Shown here in pieces: positions 52,715 through 62,000 of a stretch of 64,000 nucleotides of DNA; the stretch's first letter is position 1; each line of letters starts with the position of its first letter. The notes under the pieces are model-generated. The model was not told the origin of the DNA. It did not search any database and saw nothing but the letters and a program-made list of their open reading frames with translations. Made by a program: the position numbers and the translations under genes. The stretch spans positions 1,054,001-1,118,000 of the forward strand of contig NZ_CP079110.1 in NCBI RefSeq assembly GCF_019357495.1, given 5' to 3'. The stretch comes from Nosocomiicoccus ampullae. GTDB taxonomy: Bacteria; Bacillota; Bacilli; Staphylococcales; Salinicoccaceae.

Positions 52715-52864
52715 TCAATGTAACAAGAGGCCGCGGTGCGCTAATAGTAGACTTTTCGAAAGGAGCCATCGCCGAAACGATATTTTCGTTGGGACTATTT
52801 CTGAATAAGGATAGTACTGTCACTATAAGACGCCCAATCTTATAGTGGTGAGCAGTTGCATTGA
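52715..52864 (+). ncRNA. Lysine riboswitch (L-box) aptamer
   Basis: A ten-base-pair P1 stem TCAATGTAAC/GTTGCATTGA closes a multi-helix element. Conserved L-box blocks lie inside: AGAGGCCGCGGTGCGC, AAAGGAGCC, CGCCGAAACGA, TTGGGACT and the two TATAAGA/TCTTATA arms. It is followed by a terminator and the lysA operon. Lysine binding is expected to promote termination. Confidence 0.95.
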
Positions 52865-52872
52865 GGGCACCG

Positions 52873-52903
52873 AACTCATGAGTGCCATTTGTACTCATGA
52901 GTT
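52873..52903 (+). terminator. Riboswitch-controlled terminator
   Basis: AACTCATGAGT/ACTCATGAGTT, 9-nt loop, TTTTATTT tail. A competing short stem GGCAC (52866-52870)/GTGCC (52882-52886) overlaps the 5' arm and may serve as antiterminator. Confidence 0.88.
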
Positions 52904-52926
52904 TTTTATTTATAAGGAGGATAATG

Positions 52927-54213
52927 ATGAGATTATTTGGTACTTCAGAAGTGATTGATAACGAATTAGTAATTGGTGGTGTAGCAACTTCTACTCTAAA
53001 AGAAAAGTATGGTACCCCACTTTACGTGTTTGATGAAACAGGAATCGATGAAAAAATTAATACATTTAAAAATCATTTTAAATCAAGATTCTTTAACACA
53101 AATATTATATACGCTGGAAAAGCTTTCCTATGCAGTTATTTAGTAAAGCAATTAAAATCTCATCAACTGTCACTTGACGTTGTGAGTGGTGGCGAACTCT
53201 TCGTTGCGAAGCATTCAGGATTTGATACTGAAAATATTTACTTTCATGGTAATGCAAAAACTTATGAAGAACTCGAATTCGCAGTAAGAGAAAATGTCGG
53301 TACGATTGTTTTAGACAATTTAAGTGAAGCAACTATATTAAACAATATTTTAAGTAAATCAAATAAAACACAACGTGTCTTGTTAAGAGTCAACCCAACG
53401 ATTGAAACAGACACTCATAAATATATTCAAACGTCTAACGACGATTCTAAATTTGGAATGACATTTCAAGAGGCTTTACAGTTTTTAGAAGAACTTAATC
53501 ATTTAAGTCATTTAGATTTTAAAGGGTTTCATTGTCATATCGGATCACAAATTTTTGACTCTAAGTCTTATTTTACTGAAGCAAAACGTATGATTGAATT
53601 TTATAGCGACGTTCAAAAAGAGTTCAATTTAAAACTTGATGAATTAAACTTAGGTGGCGGATTTGGTGTTTACTACACTAAAGGTGATCAGCCGCTTCAA
53701 CTCGAAAATTTTTTAAATGAATATATAGATGTACTCGAAAATTATATCCGTGAATATGATATTGATGTTGAAACGATCTCTATTGAACCTGGTCGATCAT
53801 TAATTAATGATTTTGGAACTACCTTATATAACGTCTCTCATATTAAGCCGTCAAGTCACTTTGACTTTTTACTGATCGACGGTGGTATGAACGACAACTT
53901 ACGTCCTTCTTTATACGAAGCAAAATACACTGCGGCAATTGCTAATAATATGAATGCTAATAAAACAACCGATTACCGAATTGCCGGTAAGTTATGTGAA
54001 AGTGGCGACGTCTTAATAGAAAATATTAAGTTACCAAAAGCTAACATTAACGATACGTTAGCAGTACCATCAACTGGTGCGTATACAGAGTCGATGGCGT
54101 CAAACTACAACAAAATCCCGCGAGGCGCAGTCGTATTTGTTAAAGATGGTGACACGCACCTTGCGGTAGAAAGAGAAACTTACGAAGATTTAATAAGAAA
54201 TGAGGTCTTTTAA
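52927..54213 (+). CDS. lysA: Diaminopimelate decarboxylase
   Basis: 428 aa from ATG 52927, best spaced from AAGGAGG. Converts meso-diaminopimelate to L-lysine. PLP-lysine in YAGKAF, HCHIGSQIF, GGGFGVYY and EPGRSL are present. It is the first gene of the riboswitch operon, although the enzyme acts last; staphylococci usually have lysA at the end of their dap operon. Confidence 0.95.
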   Translation: MRLFGTSEVIDNELVIGGVATSTLKEKYGTPLYVFDETGIDEKINTFKNHFKSRFFNTNIIYAGKAFLCSYLVKQLKSHQLSLDVVSGGELFVAKHSGFDTENIYFHGNAKTYEELEFAVRENVGTIVLDNLSEATILNNILSKSNKTQRVLLRVNPTIETDTHKYIQTSNDDSKFGMTFQEALQFLEELNHLSHLDFKGFHCHIGSQIFDSKSYFTEAKRMIEFYSDVQKEFNLKLDELNLGGGFGVYYTKGDQPLQLENFLNEYIDVLENYIREYDIDVETISIEPGRSLINDFGTTLYNVSHIKPSSHFDFLLIDGGMNDNLRPSLYEAKYTAAIANNMNANKTTDYRIAGKLCESGDVLIENIKLPKANINDTLAVPSTGAYTESMASNYNKIPRGAVVFVKDGDTHLAVERETYEDLIRNEVF

Positions 54214-54214
54214 A

Positions 54215-55390
54215 ATGGAACGACTCGTCATGAAATTTGGAGGCTCGTCGCTAAAAGATTTAGAAAAGATAAAAAGTGCGAGTGACATCATACTAGAGAA
54301 AAGTAAAACGCAGCAAGTTGTTGTCGTCGTTTCAGCAATGGGAGACTCAACGAATGAATTATTAGATATGGCACATGCCCTATCTACGACACCGTCTAAA
54401 CGTGAACTAGATATGCTCGTTTCAACTGGAGAAAACAAAAGTGCTGCACTCCTCGCGATTCACTTAAATGAATCAGGACACCCTGCTGTCGCGTTAACTG
54501 GATTTCAAGCTGGATTTCAAAGCGACGGTGTTCACGGTAAAAATAAAATTACTGACGTTAATATCGAACGTATAGAAAATCATTTAAGACAAAATGAAAT
54601 CGTCGTCGTGACTGGATTCCAAGGTATAAATCCTTTAGGAGATATTACAACGTTTGGTCGCGGAGGATCGGATACGTCAGCTGTTGCCCTCGCTGTAAAA
54701 TTAAATGCGAAATGTGCAATCTATACGGATGTTTCCGGCATTTACTCTATTGACCCGAGAATTTATAATGACGCAAAAAAATTAAACGTCGTCACATACG
54801 AAGAACTCATGGAAATGGCACATCTCGGCACAAAGGTCATTGAACCAAGAAGTGTTGAACTTGCATATAAATTTAATATACCGATGGAGATTTTATTAAA
54901 CGACGGTAAAACAAAAGGCACAAAAGTACTGGAGGCTTATGATATGGAAGATACAAAACTAACAAGTGTCTCAAAATTAGATGACGTTGTACTCGTTATT
55001 ATTCACGATACAAAAGACGTCAATATTTCAAATATCTTTTTAGAACTCGCTAAAGAAAACGTCAACGTAGATATTATTAGTCATACAAGATTAAACGATA
55101 GAAAAGAAGTCACATTTACGAGTGAAAAATCATCCGTTCAAGAAACAACGGCAGTTTTAGAAAACTTAGGACTTGAATATGAAATTAAAGATAACTTGTC
55201 AAAAGTCTCTATTGTCGGTACAGCAATGCGTAGTCAAGTCGGTATCGCCGCACAAGTATTTGAGCTATTCGTAAAAGAAGATATTTTTTTCTATGAAATC
55301 GCAACTTCAGAAATTAGTATTTCATATGTTGTAGATAGTAGTGTTGCTGATGAAGTCGTTATAAAACTTGGAAAACATTTTGATCTTTAG
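54215..55390 (+). CDS. lysC: Aspartokinase
   Basis: 391 aa from ATG 54215 (GAGG 8 nt before). Phosphorylates aspartate to enter the lysine/threonine/methionine pathway. KFGGSSLKD at the N-terminus, GRGGSDTSAVALA, and two C-terminal ACT domains for feedback control. It starts 1 nt after the lysA stop. Confidence 0.95.
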   Translation: MERLVMKFGGSSLKDLEKIKSASDIILEKSKTQQVVVVVSAMGDSTNELLDMAHALSTTPSKRELDMLVSTGENKSAALLAIHLNESGHPAVALTGFQAGFQSDGVHGKNKITDVNIERIENHLRQNEIVVVTGFQGINPLGDITTFGRGGSDTSAVALAVKLNAKCAIYTDVSGIYSIDPRIYNDAKKLNVVTYEELMEMAHLGTKVIEPRSVELAYKFNIPMEILLNDGKTKGTKVLEAYDMEDTKLTSVSKLDDVVLVIIHDTKDVNISNIFLELAKENVNVDIISHTRLNDRKEVTFTSEKSSVQETTAVLENLGLEYEIKDNLSKVSIVGTAMRSQVGIAAQVFELFVKEDIFFYEIATSEISISYVVDSSVADEVVIKLGKHFDL

Positions 55391-55402
55391 GAGGAATTTA
55401 CA

Positions 55403-56359
55403 ATGAATATTGGAATTATTGGTGCAAGTGGTACAGTAGGACGAATAATTTTACAAGTGTTAGAAGAAAGAAATTTTAATGTCGATGAACTTTATCTATT
55501 TAGTTCAAAAAAATCCGCAGGAGAAACAATTACTTTTAATGGTAAAGATTATACGTTAGAAGAATTAGAAGAATCAGTATTTGATAGAGACATCGACGTA
55601 CTATTCTTTGCCGCTGGTGGCGCAGTTTCAGAGAAATTTATCCCCCTTGCAAAAGAAAAAGGTATTGTTGCGATTGATAATAGTAGCGTGTACCGAATGA
55701 ATGAAAACGTGCCGTTAATCGTCCCCGAAGTGAATAGAGACGATTTAAATGATGAAACTCTCATTGCAAATCCGAACTGCTCAACAATTCAATCAGTCGT
55801 TGCGTTAAAGCCGCTTCAAAAATTTGGTATTAAACGCATCACATATACGACGTATCAAGCCGTATCAGGATCTGGTGTCGGTGGTATTGAGGACTTAAAA
55901 AACGGTACGACGAATACGTATCCGTATAACATTCAACAAAGTGTTTTACCACACATTGATGTATTTTTAGATAACGGCTATACAAAAGAAGAAATGAAAA
56001 TGATTGAAGAAACGAAGAAAATTTTAAATGATGATCAATTAAAAGTAACCGCAACAACGGTGCGTGTCCCTATTGAAAATGGTCACGCAGTCAATATCGA
56101 CATCGAATTTGAACAAGATTTTGATATTAAAGATATTTATAAAGCACTAGAAGAAGCTGAAGGTGTTGTTATTAAAGACGATATTGAAAATTTAGTCTAC
56201 CCGATTACTGAAGACGCAAATGGTACAGATGACGTATATGTCGGTAGAATCCGTAGAGACTATAGTACAGATAACGGTATTCATATGTTCGTCACCGCAG
56301 ACAACATCCGTAAAGGTGCAGCGACAAATTCTGTTCAAATTGCAGAAATTTTAAATTAA
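55403..56359 (+). CDS. asd: Aspartate-semialdehyde dehydrogenase
   Basis: 318 aa. NADP-binding GASGTVGRIILQVLE, catalytic Cys in NPNCSTIQ, and GSGVGGI; the family's catalytic His lies in PIENGHAVN. Reduces aspartyl phosphate to the semialdehyde used by DapA. GGAGG SD. Confidence 0.95.
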   Translation: MNIGIIGASGTVGRIILQVLEERNFNVDELYLFSSKKSAGETITFNGKDYTLEELEESVFDRDIDVLFFAAGGAVSEKFIPLAKEKGIVAIDNSSVYRMNENVPLIVPEVNRDDLNDETLIANPNCSTIQSVVALKPLQKFGIKRITYTTYQAVSGSGVGGIEDLKNGTTNTYPYNIQQSVLPHIDVFLDNGYTKEEMKMIEETKKILNDDQLKVTATTVRVPIENGHAVNIDIEFEQDFDIKDIYKALEEAEGVVIKDDIENLVYPITEDANGTDDVYVGRIRRDYSTDNGIHMFVTADNIRKGAATNSVQIAEILN

Positions 56360-56371
56360 GGAGAGATTAGT

Positions 56372-57250
56372 ATGTTATTTAAAGGTTCAGGTGTAGCGAT
56401 TATTACACCATTTACAAACACAGGTGACATTGATTTTGAAGCACTCGGTGAACTTATTGAATTTCAAATTAAAGAAGGAATCGATGCTATTATTTCAATC
56501 GGTACTACTGGTGAAGCAGCAACACTATCTAAAGATGAAAAACTTGAAGTCATTAATTTTACAATCGACAAAGTAAATCGACGTGTACCAATCATCGTCG
56601 GTACAGGAAGCAATAACACTAAAGACGCAGTCTCATTTAGTAAAGAAGTGTCAGAATTAGACATAGACGGACTTCTCGTCGTCTCCCCTTTCTATAATAA
56701 AGGGACAGACACTGGTTTAATTGAACACTTTACTGAGATCGCAAACGTCAGCAAGGTCCCTGTAATGCTCTACTCAGTTCCAGGACGTACAGGTCATAAC
56801 ATTCCACTAAACGTTGTTGTTGAATTATCTAAACATAAAAATATTTGTGGTATTAAAGATGCATCCGGTGATTTATCGTATACGATGAATATTAGAAATA
56901 ATACACCTGATGAATTCCAAATTATCTCAGGAAATGATGATCTAACTGTGCCGATGCTAGCTGTCGGTGCTGAAGGAGTAATCTCAGTCGTTGCAAATGT
57001 TTTCCCGAAAGAAACGAGTGAGATGGTCCATAGTTTCTTAAACGGTGACTCTAAAAAATCAAAAGAGTTACAGCTAAAATTATTACCATTTATTGAAGCT
57101 GCATTTTCTGAAGTCAGTCCAGTACCAATTAAATACGCGACACATTTACTCGGGTTTGGTACACCAGAGTTAAGATTACCTCTTACAGTCGCAGAAGAAA
57201 GCGTACAGCAAAGCATCCATCAAACATTAAAAAATTTAAATAAATTATAA
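56372..57250 (+). CDS. dapA: 4-hydroxy-tetrahydrodipicolinate synthase
   Basis: 292 aa. GTTGEAATLSKDEK, YSVPGRTG (Tyr) and GIKDASGDL with the Schiff-base Lys mark a standard DapA. It is 12 bp after asd. Confidence 0.96.
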   Translation: MLFKGSGVAIITPFTNTGDIDFEALGELIEFQIKEGIDAIISIGTTGEAATLSKDEKLEVINFTIDKVNRRVPIIVGTGSNNTKDAVSFSKEVSELDIDGLLVVSPFYNKGTDTGLIEHFTEIANVSKVPVMLYSVPGRTGHNIPLNVVVELSKHKNICGIKDASGDLSYTMNIRNNTPDEFQIISGNDDLTVPMLAVGAEGVISVVANVFPKETSEMVHSFLNGDSKKSKELQLKLLPFIEAAFSEVSPVPIKYATHLLGFGTPELRLPLTVAEESVQQSIHQTLKNLNKL

Positions 57251-57261
57251 GGGTGAATTCT

Positions 57262-57999
57262 ATGAATATACTAATTGTTGGAATTACCGGTCAAATGGGA
57301 CAAGTATTAGTTAAAACAATTGAGGATTCAAATCATACAGTTGCTGCTGGTATTGGTCATAGTAATGAAGATCATATATACGATGATTTTAACGATGTGA
57401 CGGAAAACATTGATGTAATTATTGATTTTTCATCGCCTGATTTACTCTCTCCTCTACTCGATTTCGCAACAACTAAAAAGATTCCAGTCGTTATTGCAAC
57501 GACTGGAATTGACAGTATGGAAGAGATCAATAAAGCATCAAAAGAAACTCCTATCGTTTATGCTGGTAACTATAGTCTCGGTATTAACATATTAGAAAAA
57601 CTTGCTGAAACAGTGTCACGAACGTTACAAAATTTTGATATTGAAATTACCGAAACGCACCATAATAAAAAGAAAGATGCACCAAGTGGTACAGCTCACA
57701 TGTTATTTGATGCGGTAAATAATGGTAGAGATAATACTTTATCAGCAAACTACGGTAGAGAGGGTATGGCAAAAAGAGAAAGTAATGAAGTCGGTATCCA
57801 CGCCCTAAGAGGTGGTACAGTTGTCGGAACACATACCGTTACCTTCTTCGGTGAAGATGAAGTACTAGAACTAACACATACCGCATATTCTAAACGAATA
57901 TTTGCTGAGGGTAGTTTAAAAGCTGCAGAATTTATCGTGACAAAAACTCAAGGATTATATGATGTAAATGACATTTTAGAGGTGAATTATAATGAGTAA
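57262..57999 (+). CDS. dapB: 4-hydroxy-tetrahydrodipicolinate reductase
   Basis: 245 aa from ATG 57262 (AAGGGTGA upstream; the GTG at 57253 is too close). GITGQMGQV nucleotide site and ETHHNKKKDAPSGTA catalytic loop. It overlaps ddh by 8 nt. Confidence 0.95.
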   Translation: MNILIVGITGQMGQVLVKTIEDSNHTVAAGIGHSNEDHIYDDFNDVTENIDVIIDFSSPDLLSPLLDFATTKKIPVVIATTGIDSMEEINKASKETPIVYAGNYSLGINILEKLAETVSRTLQNFDIEITETHHNKKKDAPSGTAHMLFDAVNNGRDNTLSANYGREGMAKRESNEVGIHALRGGTVVGTHTVTFFGEDEVLELTHTAYSKRIFAEGSLKAAEFIVTKTQGLYDVNDILEVNYNE

Positions 58000-58957
58000 A
58001 ATTAATGTTGGTATCGTTGGATACGGGAATTTAGGTCAAGGTGTAGAGACGAGTCTTTCTTATAATGACGATTTTAATTTAGTCGGAGTGTTTACGCGTC
58101 GTGATCCAAAGTCTTTAAATACGAAAGCATATCATGTTGACGATATATTAGACTTTAAAGAAGATATCGATGTGCTTATATTATGTGGTGGATCTAAAAA
58201 TGACATCCCAGAAACAAGAGAATTTTACAGTACTCACTTCTCTACAGTCGATTGCTATGATAACCATAAAGATTTACTCAATCACTATAAAATTTTAGAT
58301 AGTATCACAAAGGAAAATGAAAACGTCTCAATTATTGGGACAGGTTGGGACCCTGGTGTGTTCTCTGTACAAAAACTATATAGCGAATCATTTTTACCAA
58401 ATGGTGAATCATATACATTTTATGGTCCTGGTCTATCCCAAGGGCATAGCGATGCAGTAAGACAAGTCAACGGTGTTAAATACGGTGCACAGTATACACT
58501 TCCAAATGATCACCTCGTCAAAGAAATCGAAGACGGTAAAGAAGTGAATTATACAAAAGAAGCAGCACATATTCGTGACGTATATATCGTGAGTGACAAC
58601 ACAAGAACTGACGAAGATATAAAAGAAGAGATTATTAACATGCCAGACTACTTTAAAGGCTATGAAACAAACGTCTACTTCATCTCTGAAGATGAATTTA
58701 AAGAAAATCATCAAAACTTAAATCATGGTGGATATGTATTAAGACGTGGATTTACGAACAACAATCAAGCAACCTACAAAATAGAATTAAACTTAGACAG
58801 TAACCCAGAATTTACAGCATCTGTCGCAGTTGCCTCTGCACGTGCGGCATATAGATTTTTAAAAGATAAAAACTTCGGTGCAAAATCATTATTCGACGTT
58901 CCACCAAGCTACTTATCAAGACGCACAACTGAAGAAATGATTCAATCATTACTATAA
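57992..58957 (+). CDS. ddh: meso-Diaminopimelate dehydrogenase
   Basis: 321 aa. Converts tetrahydrodipicolinate plus ammonia directly to meso-diaminopimelate with NADPH. N-terminal GYGNLGQGVE, LCGGSKNDIPE, GTGWDPGVFS and GPGLSQGHSDAVRQ are Ddh signatures. This single step replaces the acetylated branch (dapD, aminotransferase, deacetylase) used by staphylococci. Last gene of the operon. Confidence 0.95.
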   Translation: MSKINVGIVGYGNLGQGVETSLSYNDDFNLVGVFTRRDPKSLNTKAYHVDDILDFKEDIDVLILCGGSKNDIPETREFYSTHFSTVDCYDNHKDLLNHYKILDSITKENENVSIIGTGWDPGVFSVQKLYSESFLPNGESYTFYGPGLSQGHSDAVRQVNGVKYGAQYTLPNDHLVKEIEDGKEVNYTKEAAHIRDVYIVSDNTRTDEDIKEEIINMPDYFKGYETNVYFISEDEFKENHQNLNHGGYVLRRGFTNNNQATYKIELNLDSNPEFTASVAVASARAAYRFLKDKNFGAKSLFDVPPSYLSRRTTEEMIQSLL

Positions 58958-58977
58958 GTCCTACATATGTAGGACTT
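58956..58977 (+). terminator. Terminator of the lysine operon
   Basis: Palindrome AAGTCCTA...TAGGACTT followed by TTTT. The ddh stop codon forms the base of the stem. Confidence 0.85.
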
Positions 58978-58993
58978 TTTTAATACAAAAAAA

Positions 58994-59017
58994 ACACCAC
59001 ACATTGCTGTGTGGTGT
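58994..59017 (-). terminator. Terminator of the surface protein gene
   Basis: ACACCACACA/TGTGTGGTGT, 4-nt loop, TTTTTTT on the minus strand. Confidence 0.9.
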
Positions 59018-59045
59018 AAACTTCGATCAATAATTACTTATTCAA

Positions 59046-62000
59046 TTATTTTTCTTCGTTTTCTTTACGTCTTCTTCCAAGTACTAATGCACCCATTCCT
59101 GCGAATAATGCTGCAGTACCTGCAACTAGACCTTTATTATCTTGAGCTTCACCAGTGTTTGGTAATACTTTTTCTGAGTTAGTAGTTGTAGCTGCATCAA
59201 TTTCTGCTGCTTTTGCAACACCTGACTCAGTTCTAGAAACTTCTTTACCTGATTCTGGAGCTGAAGCATTTCCATCAGTTTCATTATCTAAACCTGCGCC
59301 TACAACAATTTGTACTGGTTCAGAAATATTACCATCTTTATCTACTTGAACTGCTGTAATAATGTCGCCTGGTTTAAGTTCTACACCCTTAGGTACATTA
59401 ACCGTCCAGTTACCATCATTGTCAACAATTGCTTGTCCTGTAGATCCATCTGGGAATTCAACAATAACCGTATTTCCTGGTGTACCTTCACCAGTCACTT
59501 GTTTATCACCAGCATTTGGCTGATTGATTGTTGGTTTGTCAACAACAACATCTGGTTTTTCTACAGTTACTGTAACTTCAACTGTATCTTTAGAACCATC
59601 TGGATAAGTCACATCAACTGGAACAACAATCTTGTCTCCTGGTTTTGCGTCTTCAGGAACTTTAACTGTTACTGAACCATCTTCATTTACAGTTGCGCCG
59701 TCTGGTGCGCCTTCACCTGGTTCGAATGTCGTACCATCTGGTACTTCAACTGTGTTACCATCATTATCTTTGAACTCTGGTGCTGGTACAGTTACATCTT
59801 CACCTGGGTTACCGTTACCTTCTTTGTACTCAGGCTCTAGTTCGTCAGCTGTCTTAGCATCTGGTTTTTCAACAGTTACTGTTACGTCTACATTATCCTT
59901 AGATCCATCTGGATAAGTCACTTCAACTGGAACAGTAATCTTGTCACCTGGTTTTGCGTCTTCAGGAACTTTAACTGTTACTGAACCATCTTCATTTACA
60001 GTTGCGCCGTCTGGTGCACCTTCACCTGGTGTGAATGTCGTACCGTCTGGTACTTCAACTTCGTTACCATCTTTATCTTTAAAGATTGGTTTATCGACAG
60101 TGACATCTTCACCTGGGTTACCGTTACCTTCTTTGTACTCAGGCTCTAGTTCGTCAGCTGTCTTAGCATCAGGTTTTTCAACAGTTACTGTTACGTCTAC
60201 ATTATCCTTAGATCCATCTGGATAAGTCACTTCAACTGGAACAGTAATCTTGTCACCTGGTTTTGCGTCTTCAGGAACTTTAACTGTTACTGAACCATCT
60301 TCATTTACAGTTGCTCCTTCTGGTGCACCTTCACCTGGTGTGAATGTCGTACCGTCTGGTACTTCAACTTCGTTACCATCTTTATCTTTAAAGATTGGTT
60401 TATCGACAGTGACATCTTCACCTGGGTTACCGTTACCTTCTTTGTACTCAGGCTCTAGTTCGTCAGCTGTCTTAGCATCAGGATTTTCTACAGTTACTGT
60501 TACGTCTACTTTATCCTTAGAACCATCTGGATAAGTCACATCAACTGGAACAACAATCTTGTCTCCTGGTTTTGCGTCTTCAGGAACTTTAACTGTTACT
60601 GAACCATCTTCATTTACAGTTGCGCCGTCTGGTGCGCCTTCACCTGGTTCGAATGTCGTACCATCTGGTACTTCAACTGTGTTACCATCATTATCTTTGA
60701 ACTCTGGTGCTGGTACAGTTACATCTTCACCTGGGTTACCGTTACCTTCTTTGTACTCAGGCTCTAGTTCGTCAGCTGTCTTAGCATCTGGTTTTTCAAC
60801 AGTTACTGTTACGTCTACATTATCCTTAGATCCATCTGGATAAGTCACTTCAACTGGAACAGTAATCTTGTCACCTGGTTTTGCGTCTTCAGGAACTTTA
60901 ACTGTTACTGAACCATCTTCATTTACAGTTGCGCCGTCTGGTGCACCTTCACCTGGTGTGAATGTCGTACCGTCTGGTACTTCAACTTCGTTACCATCTT
61001 TATCTTTAAAGATTGGTTTATCGACAGTGACATCTTCACCTGGGTTACCGTTACCTTCTTTGTACTCAGGCTCTAGTTCGTCAGCTGTCTTAGCATCAGG
61101 TTTTTCAACAGTTACTGTTACGTCTACATTATCCTTAGATCCATCTGGATAAGTCACTTCAACTGGAACAGTAATCTTGTCACCTGGGTTCGCATCTTCA
61201 GGTACTGGTACTGTTACTGAACCATCTTCTCCAACTTCAACACCTTCTGGTGCGTCTTCACCTGGTTCGAATGTCGTACCGTCTGGTACTTCAACTTCGT
61301 TACCATCTTTATCTTTAAAGATTGGTTTATCGACAGTGACATCTTCACCTGGTTGACCACTACCGTCTTCATACTCTGGTTCATAAAGATTACTGTCTTC
61401 TGGTGATTTAGGGTTTGTACCATCTTCTTTTTCTTTCTCATCTGATACGCCGTCTCCATCATCATCTTCATCTTCGATATCTGGAGTGCCATCACCATCT
61501 GTGTCTAATTTGAAGTTCGCTTTCGCTTCATCAGTTGACTCATCTGGATAAGTCACTACAACTGGTACATCAAATTCTTCTTCAGTATCTCCATCTAATT
61601 CTTCTGGTGCCTCTACCGTTACTACACCTGTTGTTTCATCAACAGTTACTGTGTAACCTTCTGGTGCAGTGAAGTTTTCATCAATTGTAAACTTAGTACC
61701 TTCTGGTGCGTCTACTTCCTTACCATCTTTATCTGTGATTGTTGGTGTAGATTCCGCTGGTTTACCTGGTACTACTAATTGATCTTCGTACTCTGGTGTG
61801 TATTCCTCAGATTGTGGATTACCTACTGTAACTTTTACTTTAACTTCATCAGTTGTTCCATCTGGATAAGTTACTGTTGCAGGAACATCAAATGTACCTT
61901 CTTTTGTTCCGTCTGGTAAATCTTCAGGATTATCTACTGTAATCTCTGGTGCGTCTTTGTCTTCTGGATAGTCCGGAACTGTAATCGCATCTTTAATATC

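Noticed and set aside
59632-61152. Five repeated 94-codon frames on the plus strand
   Set aside because: They are exact antisense shadows of the 309-bp surface-protein repeats, without SD or start context of their own.
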